NCBI RefSeq assembly: GCF_958295425.1
Contig: NC_081149.1
Location: 24,245,021 to 24,309,020 of the forward strand
Direction of reading: 5' to 3'
Source of the DNA: Solea solea
Taxonomy: Eukaryota; Chordata; Actinopteri; Pleuronectiformes; Soleidae
Length of the DNA: 64,000 nt
The notes beneath the pieces were generated by a model. That model was not told the DNA's origin. It worked only from the letters and a program-made list of their open reading frames with translations, and ran no database searches. Of this stretch, positions 51,151 to 63,925 are shown in pieces. Position numbers and translations under genes: made by a program. Each line of letters starts with the position of its first letter. The first letter of the stretch is position 1.

Positions 51151-53839
51151 GTTTCTCCAGGGAAAACTCAGTCAGCGCTGTTCAGCTCTGCTGTCGACTT
51201 CACTCAGCATCACAGTCGTGGACAAAACTAGAAGAAATATACATATGGATTGATTAAAGGTCCATTGTGCAATATTTAGGGTTTATTTGCAGAAATTGAA
51301 AATACTACACGTACATTTGTTTGTATATAAAATGGATAATATGCAAAATCGTCCACTTTAAAGCTGCAGTGTGTAACTTTTGGTGATTTGTGTTGTTGTT
51401 GTTGTTGTTGTTATTCTGTCTCTGTTTGGTCGTCATGGACAGAAATGATGTGACATTATCTGTATGCTGCTGTATGCTCCGTCGTCTGAAAACAAAGCTC
51501 TGTCGAGCAATACTATCAGACGTGACTGAGGGAGTCTTTGTGTGTATACAGCAGCAGAGCAAGGGCGAGAAGCAGAATTCACTTCAGAGACTTTTCACTT
51601 AGAGATCAAACCGGTTTACAATTGTCTCGCTTCACCTTCTGTTTCTGGTCAAGAGTTTTGGAACATTGTTAAAAAACACTATAAGAATATAATATAGTTT
51701 AGTGATACTTGAAACTTTTTGTGTATCACTTAGAAAAGCCCAATACCTAAAGAGACAGTATATTTTTCTGCAATCAAATAAAAGCTTCTTTATTTTTTCA
51801 TTTTAATCACAGCTATAAGAGCGGAGCAGATGCAGGGATTCATTAAACAAACTGCTGTTTCCAACATTCATCAAAACAAACAAAATGAAGTGCTTGTTTT
51901 TCCTCATACGTAGCACTTTGTCATTGTTCATTAGTCAAAACTAATAATAATAGACTTTAACCCTTTTTTTAACTAAAACCTGGCAACAACACAAATTGAG
52001 ACTGAAATCAATCTGATCCTCTCTGGAAAACACTTAACTCACCTCTCCTGCTCCTCCTGCTGCTGCTGCTCCTGCTGCTGCTGCTCAGGACTCCAGATAT
52101 CTCCATTCTAAATCAACAACTCCACCAAATGACAGCTCCACAAACACAGACAGAGAGATGATGGACAGACAGACAGAGAGAGAGAGACAGTGATGCTGAT
52201 GGACACTCTGCAGTGCAGTCAGCTGTGGTCATTAATCCTCTTATCCTCTGCAATCAGCAAATGCTTCTTCTCATCCACTGATCTCTGCCAATCGCTCTGA
52301 TGTTTTTATCATGTTTTCTTCCCGCTCCATCCCTTAATTCCGTCAGGCAGCCTTGGAGTCCGTCCATCTCCACCCGTCTGTGTCACAGCCTGAAATATGA
52401 CGGAAAGTCTGTTAACAGCTTGTTGTTGTTGTTGACTGAGAGGCAGGGAATGGGCAGACAGACCATCTGATTTCCACGTACACAGCCAAGCTTTCCCATT
52501 CAACCGTCATGTCACCGCTCACTTTGTCAACAGCCATTTTGAAGCCAGCGCCATGTTTGTTTAAGTTGTGACCAGTGATGACGTCACCCATAAGAGTCTG
52601 ACCTCCATTTTTATTTTATTTTTTTCAAATCACAATTTAGCAAGTGTCATGATGAGGATTTGCAGTTGGAAATTTACAGGCAGCTTTTATAGCATGGCAA
52701 ACTTTATGTGTCAAACTCAAGGCCGTAGGTGGACGGTTGTTTGTCTCTGTGTCCCTGTGATGGACAGACGACCTGTCCACGGTGCATATTTATTTATGTC
52801 AACATGTTAAGAACTCAAAGTCTCACAACTGCAAGTCTTGTAACATAGAAATAACTTATGGACAAAATATAATAAATATAATTAGCTAATGATTTAGTGC
52901 CGCCAAACCACTTTGTGTAGTTAAAATTGTGTCGTTCAACTTTAAAATCTGAGCTTTAAGGCCCTAGTCTCTGACTTTAATCTCAGAATTCTGACTTTAT
53001 TCTCAGAATTCTGACTTTCAATAGAATAAAGAATATTTTTTTTCCTCTGTGGCCCTAATCCTCTTCCAGAACTGTCAAAATTTGGTCCAGAGGGCAAAGG
53101 GCAGGTGCTATAGCACCACCTAGTGTCTACCTGTGCACACCACTGTTCATGCAGAGAATAAAGTGGTAGAAGAGAATGAGTGAGTGAGGAAATGAAATAA
53201 TAAACTGGCTAAACAGGCACTGGCCAAGGAAATTACAGATCTAAATGTTTTATAAGTAATAAGTGTCTTTCAATGAAGTAAGAAAGAGGAGATGAGGTTG
53301 TCCGAACTCAGGCATGTCCAAAGTCCTCAGTTTTATAATGTATTATTTATGGCCAGGGACGGACTGGGACAGAAAATCAGTTTCACTCTGAAACCAAAGT
53401 CCAGGGTGACAGACAGATTCATGTATTCACCAACTACACTTTATTGATACCATGAAAAAATGAAAAATGAAAATGTATAAGATATAAAAGATATAAGACA
53501 CTCTATATTACACATTCTTATAGCCTCTGTATATACTGTATAGACAATTAAATGAATGTGTTCATGTTTCCCCTTAAAATTACATTTTCAATATTGACAA
53601 CAATCATTAACTTGCCAGTTTTTGCAGTTCTGATATAAGAACATTAAGTGGCAGTAACGCTCCAGCCTGTAGAGGGCAGCATTGCACCTTCCAGTAAAGA
53701 AACTATCATTAGAAGAAGAGTGTGTCGCTGTACACTGACATATGGACAAACTGTGCGTGTCTTGTTAAAAGTATCCGAGCAACAGAAGGAAAATGACGAA
53801 TAAACGGCGTCTTTGTCACCGTCGTCAGAGTAACTGTCC
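51151..53839. other. Upstream of the LRR gene and of pex12
   Basis: The part next to 51150 should be the LRR gene's 5' UTR and promoter. A splice acceptor on the minus strand (TTCTAG near 51228) suggests that the leader is interrupted. The rest holds a TTG tract near 51390-51410, a CTG/CTC-rich tract near 52043-52088, a CAGA/GAGA tract near 52143-52190, a dispersed repeat fragment near 52729-52790 and an element with TCAGAATTCTGACTTT repeats near 52970-53070. No coding exon was found. Confidence 0.5.
52729..52790 (+). repeat. Dispersed fish repeat fragment (copy 4)
   Basis: GTGTCCCTGTGATGGACAGA followed by CGACCTGTCCACGG is the opposite-strand counterpart of the element at 29837-29905. It is short and degraded. 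Confidence 0.5.
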
Positions 53840-53921
53840 GTGAGCGCGTGCTTCTGACGGAGCCGGAAGAAACGCAGCGGACTTCCGCTAACTTACAGCT
53901 AACAGCTAGCACAGCTAACAG
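53840..53921 (+). promoter_or_regulatory. pex12: Putative promoter/untranslated first exon of pex12
   Basis: A GC-richer segment with an ETS-type GCCGGAAG (53862-53869) ends in AACAG followed by GTACAG, a usable splice donor at 53922. The first coding exon is preceded by an acceptor (CCTGTGCAG at 54580) only 5 bp before the ATG, so an upstream non-coding exon is needed. This is the best candidate. TATA-less ETS-driven promoters are usual for such housekeeping genes. Confidence 0.55.
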
Positions 53922-54585
53922 GTACAGATACAAACCTTTTGAGTTTGAATAACCTTCTATTTAATGATTATTTATTTATCTGTATTTAACTGAACTTATA
54001 TATATATGTTTATCACTGACTTGTATTGTCCTTTAACCTTAAAATGGACTTTAAACCGTGCTGCTAAACTCACTGACACCTGCTCTCCTCTCAGTCACAG
54101 TGGAGTCTGATTGTGTAATAATTGTTCTGTTCATATATTATAGCAATTTAACTCATGTCCAACGTATAAGCACAAACGCACATTGAATTAAAGCATATAA
54201 TCACTTTGATTTTATCAGATGGATGAAACGTTTCACTGTGTTTGTCTTCTGTCCATAAATAAAACCATAATTAAGTGATTTAGTACGTTTTCTTACATTT
54301 ATTTACTGTGAAATTGCACAGGCATACATGAATAAGAAAGTGTGTTTGCAGACACTGTTTCAAATATGTCAAAAACACTTGATCATTTAGTAATACAGCA
54401 TGTAAAGCAGCCGTGTGATTTATTTTTTATTTTTCTTAATTGCAGTCGTAATTTTTAATCACGTGCTTAAAATACTATTCTTTTGTGAAAGGTTTGTTTA
54501 AAGTGTGGTCAGAAACACATGACAAGGATAAAATGGTTTGAATGTTAGATCTTTGATTTGAACTTGATCCTCCTGTGCAGCCGTG

Positions 54586-56325
54586 ATGGCGCAGGCCGGA
54601 GCTCACCTGACCTCCACTGCTGTGAACGAGCAGCCGTCGGTGTTTGAGGTGCTGGCACAGGAGTCTCTGATGGAGGCGCTCAAACCTGCACTGAAACACG
54701 CCGTCAAGGTTTGTGTTCACTCCACCTACAAACACTCAGTCATTACTGTTTGACGGCCTAATCTTATCAAACCCAATGTGTTTTATACCTTTAGGTTCTG
54801 GCAGAGTCCAACCCGTCGTGTTTTGGTTTGCTGTGGCGCCGCTTTGATGAACTGTACCTGCTGCTGGACCTCGTCCTCCAGAACCACTTCCTGTCTCACT
54901 GTAGCGCCTCCTTCTCCGAGAACTTCTACGGCCTGAAAAGAGTTTCCGGAGGACGGGGGGTTCCTCTCCGCCTGGGGCTGCACAGGAAGTCACACTGGCG
55001 ATCCCTCCTGCTTCTGTGCGTGGTGCCGTACCTGCGGGCAAAGCTGGAAGCGACGCTGGCAAAGCAGAGGGACGAGGAGGACTTCTCCATCCAGTTAGCA
55101 CGCAGCAGGTGTCAGAGGCTGTACAGAGCAGCTGTGGCAGCGTTCCCTTATGTCAGCACAGCCTGGCAGGCCTGGATCTTCTGCCAGCAGCTGCTCTATG
55201 TCTTTGGGGTCGCCAAGACCCATAGTCCTCTGCTGTGGCTCGCCAGGGTGAGACTGGCACGACTTAACGCCCAAGATATCAGAGACATGGAGCTGAAGAG
55301 CAGTCACACTGTCGACCTCATTGACAAGAGGTCAGTAACATCACATTCACAGTCTGTGTCTTTGTCCCTCTGTCCTTCTGTGTTGTTTCAGGTAGAAACA
55401 CTTACAAAGCCCTGTCTTATGATGCTAAAGAAAATTCCCCCCTTTTAATTTAATCTGAAGCAAACAATTAGCAACTCTTACTATGAATTCAAGCTTTAAA
55501 CCAGTGGTTCTGTAACTATTAATACCTAAGAACCACCTGAGAAAATACTGAGATCTTAAAGTAACTCCATTATCTTTTCTCAAGAGGCAGATTCCCAATA
55601 AGTTAATTTACGCTCTCTCTGTCATGTAGCGTGAACTCATGAATGCAATACGTCCTGATTACAAGTAGTTGAGTGTAACTGAGTGTAAAGTCGAGTGGTG
55701 TGATTTTAGTGGAGGTTTTTAACTGAGAAGGTTCAAAACTGAGCATCAGTCAACGCAGTAAAGTAAGGCCGTGTTTCTATCATCAACTTTATCCTTCATA
55801 AATCACGATTCAAAGAAACTCAACATGTTTGTCACAGCTGGTGAATCTAACGTAAAACACAGTCAGTGTTAAATCCACCTAACAACATGTGACTGTTGCT
55901 CTGTTTGCAGTCTGCCACAGAGAGCCTGGTGGATGATGTCACAAGCAGCGAGGGGCGTGGCCGTCTCTCTCTCGTCCTCCCTCTCCCTGGGCGTCTTCTT
56001 CCTGCAGTTTCTGGACTGGTGGTACTCCTCCGACAACCAGAGCACCATGAAGAGCCTCACCTCGCTGCCCGCTCCTCCGCCTCCCCTCCACCTGCAGGAG
56101 GAAGGTGGCGGCTGCAGAGACAAAGAGGCGGAGCCGGGCTCTGCCAACAGGAGCTGTTATCTGTGTCGGAGGCCGTGCACTAACGCGACGGTGCTGTCCA
56201 CGTCGGGCTTCGTCTTCTGTTACCGCTGCGTCTACGTGTACATCAAAGCCAACCGCCACTGCCCGGTCACTGGGTATCCCACTGAACTGCAGCACCTCAT
56301 CAAGATTTACTCACCGGAGAGTTAA
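54586..56325 (+). CDS. pex12: Peroxin-12, peroxisome assembly RING protein (three coding exons, 357 aa)
   Basis: Exons are 54586-54708, 54795-55330 and 55911-56325. They give 357 residues, close to the 359 of human PEX12. PEX12 is a peroxisomal membrane protein that, with PEX2 and PEX10, forms the ubiquitin ligase that recycles the import receptor PEX5. The N-terminal block ([31 protein letters not shown]) and the membrane-associated middle agree with the family. The C-terminal RING-like domain reads [20 protein letters not shown], then [10 protein letters not shown] and HCPVTGYP. It has fewer metal ligands than a full C3HC4 RING, as is known for PEX12. Start: the ATG at 54586 directly follows an acceptor and begins the conserved N-terminus. 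The linker before the RING is proline- and glycine-rich ([14 protein letters not shown]). The gene is intact. Confidence 0.95.
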
Positions 56326-56443
56326 GACCAGTGTGATGTCATCAGTGCACTCACTGTCAACATCATCATTGTGAAGAATCAGGAACTTTGTATATAAGAC
56401 TCATTGAGCTAATTGACATGTAAAAATGAAAATTCTATTTTAT

Positions 56444-56449
56444 AATAAA
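56444..56449 (+). terminator. pex12: Poly(A) signal of pex12
   Basis: AATAAA about 120 nt after the stop codon, in an AT-rich stretch. It is the first canonical signal after the gene. Confidence 0.65.
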
Positions 56450-57649
56450 TAATTTAAAAAAATCATGCTAAATCTCAGTTTAATGAATTCATCTTTTTTT
56501 TTTAAAAACTACATTTACACTGTTACAGTTGAGCTGAGATACTGACCAAGGTCAAATCTTTGGAAACTATCGTCATCCTCACGTGGAATACGCTCCAACA
56601 GAAATCCTTTGAACAGTGCCTGTGTTCTTAAACTGTTACTGCAAACATAACTCCTGCACTTTATTTGTCCATCTCGTTTCAATTTCACTGTTTGTTTTAT
56701 AAGCGTTATCTCACTGTTTCTTATGCTGCCTTTCTTGGCCAGGTCACCCTTGTGAAGGAGATCTTGATCTCAACGGCTCTGGTTAAATAAAGGTTAAATA
56801 CAGTAAAATCATCAAGTTACATTTCTAGTCAGGGTAAGATCAAAATATAGGATTGACTTATTGTAGTTTTGCAAAATGAATGAATTTGGGTTATTTCTCC
56901 TTCAGAAATGTTCAACTGAACTCGTCGAGACCTTGACAGGGTTCCCACGGGTCCTTGAAAGTGCTTGAATTTTGTGCAAGAAAGAAGTGAAGTTGATATT
57001 TTAGGTCAATGTCTCCCGTGTTTGTTACGACGCCACCTACTGTTTGATGCCCTGCTTTGACGTACGTAGACGCACAACAAACATCAATACGTCATAATTA
57101 CTAGCGTTGTTGTGGACAGTGTCCACTGTCTGTCTCCGCTGTTGACGTGAGATTCCGTGCAGAACAACGAGCGAGTAAAGTTAAGCAAGAGAGCAAATGA
57201 CGGCGTGATGCCTGGGAAATGAAAATTTCAACATCGCAGGGACAATCACGTGTCCAGATGCAGAGCGTGAGCTGCCCTCTCATCTTAGACTGTGTCCGCA
57301 CATTCGGTCCTTGAATTTGATGGAATTGGTCCTGGAAAGACCTGGTTTGATGTCGATATATTATAAAATAAATTGGATCATTTAGGTTTAAATATTCCTT
57401 TTGAAATGTCAGCCGTTCTTGATGTTGTTTATGTGTAAAGACGCAAACAGCAGAGAGAGAGAGGAGAAAAATAAAAGAGTTTACATCCTTACTGGTCCAT
57501 GAAGGCCACCGTAGTTACCCGACACACTCGGTGGTGAGACACACACGCAGTCTCACCACTAGATGTCACTAATTGTTACACAGTGGATCAGTAAAAGCGT
57601 CACCGCTTGTGTGAAACAGGACATCCGTTTGTTATCAGCAAATGACACA
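56450..57649. other. Interval between the convergent pex12 and minus-strand genes
   Basis: No exon is recognised. The segment about 56940-57360 begins with GGTCCTTGAAAGTGCTTGAA and ends with GGTCCTTGAATTTGATGGAA, direct-repeat-like ends that suggest a degraded mobile element. The minus-strand open frame inside it has no recognisable domain. Confidence 0.45.
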
Positions 57650-57662
57650 GTCAGTGAATTGC

Positions 57663-57668
57663 TTTATT
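57663..57668 (-). terminator. Poly(A) signal of the minus-strand gene
   Basis: TTTATT on the plus strand reads AATAAA on the minus strand, in the context CTCAATAAAGC. It is the last good signal before pex12, which is transcribed towards it. Confidence 0.55.
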
Positions 57669-58166
57669 GAGTTTCCAGACAAGTTTAACAACAGGCCCAC
57701 TTAAAAAAAAGAGAAGAAAAATCAACAACAAATAAACAAAATAAGGATCAACGTCACAACATTACAGTGAGACTAATAAAAAAGGGGGGGGAGGGGCTTC
57801 ATCAAAATGTCCACAAACCCTGAAATAAAACTGAGTGTAAAGAATCGCAGGAGTCACGTTCCCTTTTTAAGCTCTTGTAACACGACAGGAAATGAGAATG
57901 AGGAGGAAGAGGCTGAAAAGTAATAATCATCAGTAATAGTCACAGTAATAGATTGCTCGAATAGCGTGTATTGCACATGTGTACGCACAAATATGCACTT
58001 CTATATACATGTGAGTCAGAAACAACCAAACACGTATCGTCGCAACAGGAAAGAGTCTGGAGATAAAATGACAGCGGGGGACAGAGCGTAATCAGGAATG
58101 TGCTTTGTGTGATCGGTCACCACGACGACGACAACGACGACGGTTCAACGGTTCGAGTGACAGGGT

Positions 58167-58202
<36 letters not shown>

Positions 58203-61025
58203 GAAGGAGGTAAAAACAGAGAGAAGCCAGTCACGCTGATACTGAACCTCCTCTGTCCCGCTCAGGAGTCCAAAATATAGCCACGCCCCCCCACCCCCAC
58301 CCAACCAATCACAGCAGGACACTACTGTTACACCACAGTATCAAACAGAGCAAGAAATATACAGTATTATGTAGCAAAATAGTCTGTGTGTGTGTGTGTG
58401 TGTGTTTGTCGTTTAGGTTGTGAGGACAAAATCTGAATCTACACCAACGTAGTGAGGACATGTTGACATTGTGAGGACATTTTTGCAAAGGTCGCAACTT
58501 AAAGTGGCTTTTTGACGACAGGACTTGATTTTAAGGCTGAGGTTACGGACAGCGAGCGCGTTTGAATGCTTGATGGTGGGCAGGGCCTGATGCTTGGTCC
58601 TACAGGTGGTTGTTAAAAGTTAGCACCGCCACAACGCTGCACTCTTTGAGTTTTGATTGGCTAGCGCCTGTGTTGTGATAATTGTAGGACATGTTTTGAT
58701 TGGCTGATGCCAGTTTTCAGACATTCAGTTCACCTCCACTGTTAAGGTGGACTTTACACGTCACTTTAACACTTGATGGTCGTTGGGCCTGACGCTGGAG
58801 GTAGCTATCAGAAGATACCGATAGAACATAGAACACCAGGCAAATGCTCGGGGGTCCTGAAGAAAACATGCAGCTCACCACTGCTACATCAAAACCCGGA
58901 GGATCAGTGAGAAAATGTCTCACCTCTCCAAACACGCTGACCAGCATGAGCCACGTCTGACCTGTGAGTGACAGTAACTACTGACGCCTACTGGAGTGCA
59001 ATGAGAAGAAGTGTGGGCCACACTTCTTTGCCTGGGGGCCCCGCAGAGTCTAGGATCGCCTCTGCAGCAGAGCAGCAGCGTCCTGGTGTCCTAGCTAACA
59101 TGGTAGCAAGAGTTGCTACTTTTGCTAAAGTGACGATGACGTCATGTTGGGTGGATTTTGTTTGACGAAAAGAAACCTGACAAAAACAGTGACAATGTCT
59201 CCACCGCGCATGTGTGAGGCAGCTGTTCGGGTTAGAATTAGGGTAAAGGTACGAGGCTAACGTTAAACCCATGAGTGTGTAGTCCACACCTTGGTGTGTG
59301 TGTGGCAGCAACAGTAAAGCTATCACATTTCAGTAGAAAAATGTGGAAATGATGATGTTGTCAAATGTCTTGTTTTGTCCGTAAACCAAAAACATTAGGT
59401 TTTAATGATTTCTTTGTTAGATGGAGCAAAGAAACCAGACAATATTCACATTTAAGAAGCGGAAAAATCTGAAAACTTTGTTTTAATCATTGAAGAAAAA
59501 AAAAATTATCAATCATCAAAATAAATGACGATTCATTTAGCAATCGATTAATAATCCTTGCAGCTCTGGTCCAAACACACTACACTGACCCACAGATGGA
59601 TAAATCCATAAATCTGCTGATGGATCCACACCATCTCTTCATTCCACCTGACTGACAATAAACTTAAGTGAACGCTATAAAAGGAGCTGCACACATAATG
59701 TAAGCTGTGCTGTTGTTGTTGTTGTTGCTATGGCTACGCTGAAGATGGGACATTGTGGTCTCTCCGTCTCCCGCTCTGTTCCTGGCAACAGGGTCTTAGC
59801 AGTGTTTGTATTGCTGTGAACAGATGAGACTCAGAGGTAGCAGTGTCACTGTGGACATAAGACACGTCTCACATGGCATTCTCCTCCACTGATGCTGCAC
59901 TTTTTAAAATCCTCACAAATAAACTGTGCATCCCACACTGTTGCAGGGTTTGCACTGCAGACGGTCTCTGGAGGACAAGTAGCTTCCAGACTTTTACACG
60001 TCGTCAGTGTTGCTGTCGAGAGTGTAGCGTTGTGTCGAGTGCGAGGCCGAGCGCGCACCGGGGAGAAGCGTCTGATGATTTGTCCGTTTTTTCTTTGCTT
60101 TCCTTTTTTTGGAGGGAAAGTGAGACAACACGTTTCTGACAAAAAGCTGAGCCAAGCAGAAACATATTAAATCCTCTTTAAAAACAAAAAGGAATCTGGA
60201 GACTTTCTCAATTCATAATGAGAAAAGAGTTACTGAGGACTAAGATAACGGATAAAAAAAAAAAACGATGTTAGTTTTTGGTCTCAAACAACTCTCAGAG
60301 AAAGTGTCTTCCTGTTTTTGGTTCACCGTCCACTGGTTAAGTATAGACTCTTCTCTGCAGGGCTGCCAGTGCCATCTTTGGGGGAGGTGAAATAAGATTT
60401 TTAAATAAGTGTAGCTACTAAAAAGTAACTAAGGCCGTGTTTCCACCGGCTCTACTCGCCTCGCCTCGGCACGGTTGTGTTTCCAGTGTGTCGTCAGACT
60501 GCCGTCACAGGAAGAGACGTCCGACACAAGAACCAAGCCGAACAATGCCGAACTGTAGATCAGTTCAAAAGACTTAACAATCCTGCAAATGTGCGTTAAT
60601 CTCCAACAATTACCAGGGAAATGTCGAAAATCTCAATATTTAACAGAGTGATGACTCCGTTTGTAGTGGAGATGCAACTTAAACCGAGGCAAGGCGGGGC
60701 AGGGCGGGACCATAAGATGACTGACAACTTCCTAGTTTCTCAGTCGGTTCAGTTGTGACCAAACCAGAACTGTGGTACGTGAGCGGCTGCAGGGCTGAGG
60801 AAAATCACTAGCTGTGGAAGGACTTGCTTTAATCCCCACTGGACTAAGAAAAAAGAAAAAAAAGAGAACTGGACCAACCTATCTTGACCTTTTGTGCAGA
60901 CGCTGCTGGGCTGCCTGTCTGGTTCTGTTCTGAGGAACTGGTTTGTTCACCTCCAACAACATCATCATCATCATCAACCAACACCACCAACAACATGACA
61001 ACATGACAACACGGCATCTGTAACA

Positions 61026-61067
61026 CAAACAAACAAACAAACAAACAAACAAACAAACAAACAAAGA
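61026..61067 (+). repeat. AAAC microsatellite
   Basis: Ten or so perfect tetramers of AAAC/CAAA, inside the presumed 3' UTR of the minus-strand gene. Confidence 0.92.
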
Positions 61068-62105
61068 CAAGGCGGCGATCCGATGACGTCAGTGCTTACT
61101 TCCTGTCACAACAGCGGAAACCTCTCCCACATCAAACCTCCAACAAAGAATATATCCATAAATCCAATCTCATTGGATTAAAACACTTTACATAAATATA
61201 TTTAAGTATGTTTGTGTTTGTGTGTATATGTGTGTGTGTTATTTTTGTATAAAAAAAGAAAAGAGAAAGTATTTTGTTATTTATACACATACGTATGTAC
61301 AGATATAGAAAAGTGACCACACCGAGTCTGCTGTGACACAGGACAGGACAGTATTTACATCAAACAGGTAATATTACAATTTAAGGGGGTGGGGGGGAGG
61401 GGCGATCGTCGCGGTGTTTGAAAGCCACACCTCCTTTCACGGAGGAAGGGCTCAGGTCACATGACTCCCGAGCAACACGAGCGAGCGGGACTGATAGAGC
61501 GGTGGCGGTGGTTTGCTGCTGTGATGGAGTTCAACATGCGTAAAACACTGAATACTGCTAAAATCGAGCTGATCCTGAGACACGTTCACCAGATGCCGTA
61601 AAAAGGTCTGATTGAATATTACTGTCGGCGTGAGCACGAACATTCAAGCGAGATTTTACCGGACGTTTCTAGTGTGTGATGATGGCTTCAGAGGCTTTTC
61701 CTTCCTTCAAAACAACAACAGTCTGTTGGGAATAGCTGACATGAGACATATCGGATAAAATACAATTCTTAGCAGTTTGAATACATTTCTGAGTAATAGC
61801 TCATGTTTCTTTTTTCCCCTGTCTCTCTCAAGGTTGCTTAATAGTGAGATAAGAACAACTTAAGGCATCCAGATGAAGAAACAAAGACTCCAAAATGAAG
61901 CTGATTGTGTGTGTGTGTCAGTGTGTTTCTTCAGTCTTGATTGCTGGTTGGTTTGCTGAGGTGCTGCGGCGGTGGTGACGGTGGTGGTGACGGTGGTCTG
62001 TGGTTTCTGATTGAATGGTTTTGTGTTTTGTTTTTTTCTGTGGATTAAAAAAAGGCACCTAGTTCCTCCTCCTCCTGTGCTCGTGTCGTGGTCACTGTTT
62101 GTCCA

Positions 62106-62143
<38 letters not shown>

Positions 62144-62149
62144 TCTCTC
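62106..62149 (+). repeat. TC microsatellite
   Basis: A run of TC dinucleotides with one interruption (CTGTCTC). Confidence 0.9.
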
Positions 62150-62659
62150 CGGCGCTCCAGCAGACACACAAGAGGACAAGTCGTCCGCCTGCAGTCCGAC
62201 ATGTTGTTGCAGCTTCTCCACAGTCGTCACAGTCCCTCAGTGGAAAGAGAGGAGGTGGGACTACATATAAAGACAGAAGAATGATTGAAGGGGGCGGAGG
62301 GGAGAGATTCAGTGGTGCTGTGTACAGGTAGTAAAAGTTCAGAGTTTACAAAGTGTGTGTCCTCGCTGACACTCCCCTCCTCTGGTTTCCATGGAGATGC
62401 TAACAAGTCGTCTGCTCCCCCCGGGGCTGATGAACCGCCACACAAAAGAGACATGTGCCAAGCTGTCGACAGCCCCGCCCTCTCTTGCCTCCGTAATGTT
62501 CTCCTCGGCCAATCGGGAGTTCTCCTCGATTGGCACAATTCCGCATGTGTGTACGTCGCACACAAGTTCCGTAGAGGAATAAGAAAAGGAAGAGGAAGAG
62601 GAGGTGCTAGAAGGAGGTGAATGTGGAGTTTTTTTGTGTGCTTCCTGTTTAGGCTCCTC

Positions 62660-63925
62660 CTACAAGACAGGCTCTTCTTCCATGGGCTCCTCTGCGGACC
62701 TGTGGGCCGTACGTTCAAATTAAAATTGCTTTGCCAAAACAATAATAATAATATTCAAGAGTCTATTTAATTGAGACTGTGTTAAAAAATCTTTAAAGTT
62801 GAATTAATTGGCAATAACATGCACAATCGGGCTATTTAATATGGCTGGAAGAACCTGTAGCATTTGGTGGCTAATGTTAGCCCATTATAAACACAACATC
62901 TAAGGATGCAGTTTAAGAAAAGGTTACCATTTCAGTCACAGTTTTGACACTTCAGAGATAAAGGTGCACTTTCTTGCATATAAAATACACAATGGTGTAC
63001 CTCAAGGGTGAGTGTTAGGGCCCCTCATGTTTCTACACTGTATGTACGAGTATCTATAATTTGCACAAGCTCAGAATTAAAACAGGAAGCAACGACTGTT
63101 GTTTCCTGCTGATTTTCTCAACTGCCATAAATTGTACCCTCCTCCTAAAAGCTCAGATGTTGCATTCACCAATAATATCTTTAATTTAATCTCTTCCATC
63201 AAGTTTTGTCATCTTCAAAGACGAATCTTAAAAAAGTGTCTCGCCTATAATCTTATTTTAAAGAGACAAAACCTGTTCAGATTCGTGAAACATCTGCGCT
63301 GACCAGACGGGGGATAAGTGGGAAATAACGAGCATCCCTTCCATAAACCCTCATGTTAATCACTGTGTAACAAAAGCTAACGATGCACTTCACTAAAATG
63401 CATGTCATTTATACCTTAAGTGTTAGTGTTAGGGCCTTTAAATGTTTATGCACTACACCTGGAGCCTGTCTGTGTGTTTTAATAACCAGCAGATCCTGTT
63501 TAACAGCCTGGACTCTGATGTATACCTGCTGGTTTCTGAGCTGCCAGGTACAGACCCCGGCTGCTCTACGTCCACACTCAGGGAGGCCATGGCGCTGACC
63601 GTCTCTGCCTCGTCCTTCTCCGACTGGCCCTGAGCGCTGAGGGGGCCGTCCAGGAGCGAGTGGCCACTCGTCTGAGACAAAGACTGAAGACAAGGCCAGT
63701 GTTTGCCTGCAGGACAACAGAGACACAGAGACAGAGAGACACAGAGACAGAGAGAGACAGAGAGAGACAGGGATTGGGAATGAAGATGTGCTGCAGCTTT
63801 TCCTCTATGTATCAATGTGTGTGTGTGTGTGTGAGCTTCTTACTCTGGATCTCTATTACTTTCTCCAGAGAGGCACAGGCTTTTGGACATGGTTTCTCCT
63901 GAGGCCACTGATAAGTCGAGTCACA
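62660..63925 (-). CDS. C-terminal exons of an unidentified protein (gene continues beyond the right edge)
   Basis: Three minus-strand exons join in frame: 63925-63844, 63706-63526 and 62699-62660. They encode about 100 residues: CDSTYQWPQEKPCPKACASL, EKVIEIQSKHWPCLQSL, a Ser/Gly/Gln-rich stretch, then an acidic stretch (EKDEAETVSAMASLSVDVE) and the acidic end RSAEEPMEEEPVL. Splice sites are good (acceptors after polypyrimidine tracts; donors GTAAGA and GTATAC), and phases 1 and 2 match across the joins. The first exon has four cysteines in 27 residues, but no known domain is recognised. The upstream exons lie outside the window. The frame match across three exons is the main support. Confidence 0.65.

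Larger units (their letters stand above)
57650..62659 (-). other. Long 3' UTR of the minus-strand gene
   Basis: From the stop codon at 62660-62662 to the poly(A) signal AATAAA on the minus strand (57663-57668) there is about 5 kb with no further coding exon. It contains a GA tract (58160-58198), a TG tract near 58384-58406, an AAAC tract (61026-61067) and a TC tract (62106-62149). A segment near 60430-60720 with TTTCCACCGGCTCTACTCGC looks like an inserted repeat. Treating it all as one UTR is an inference; an intron or a second gene inside cannot be excluded. Confidence 0.5.

Noticed and set aside
54736..55101. Minus-strand open frames over pex12 exon 2
   Set aside because: They are shadows of the coding strand in a GC-richer exon; the plus-strand frame matches PEX12 throughout.
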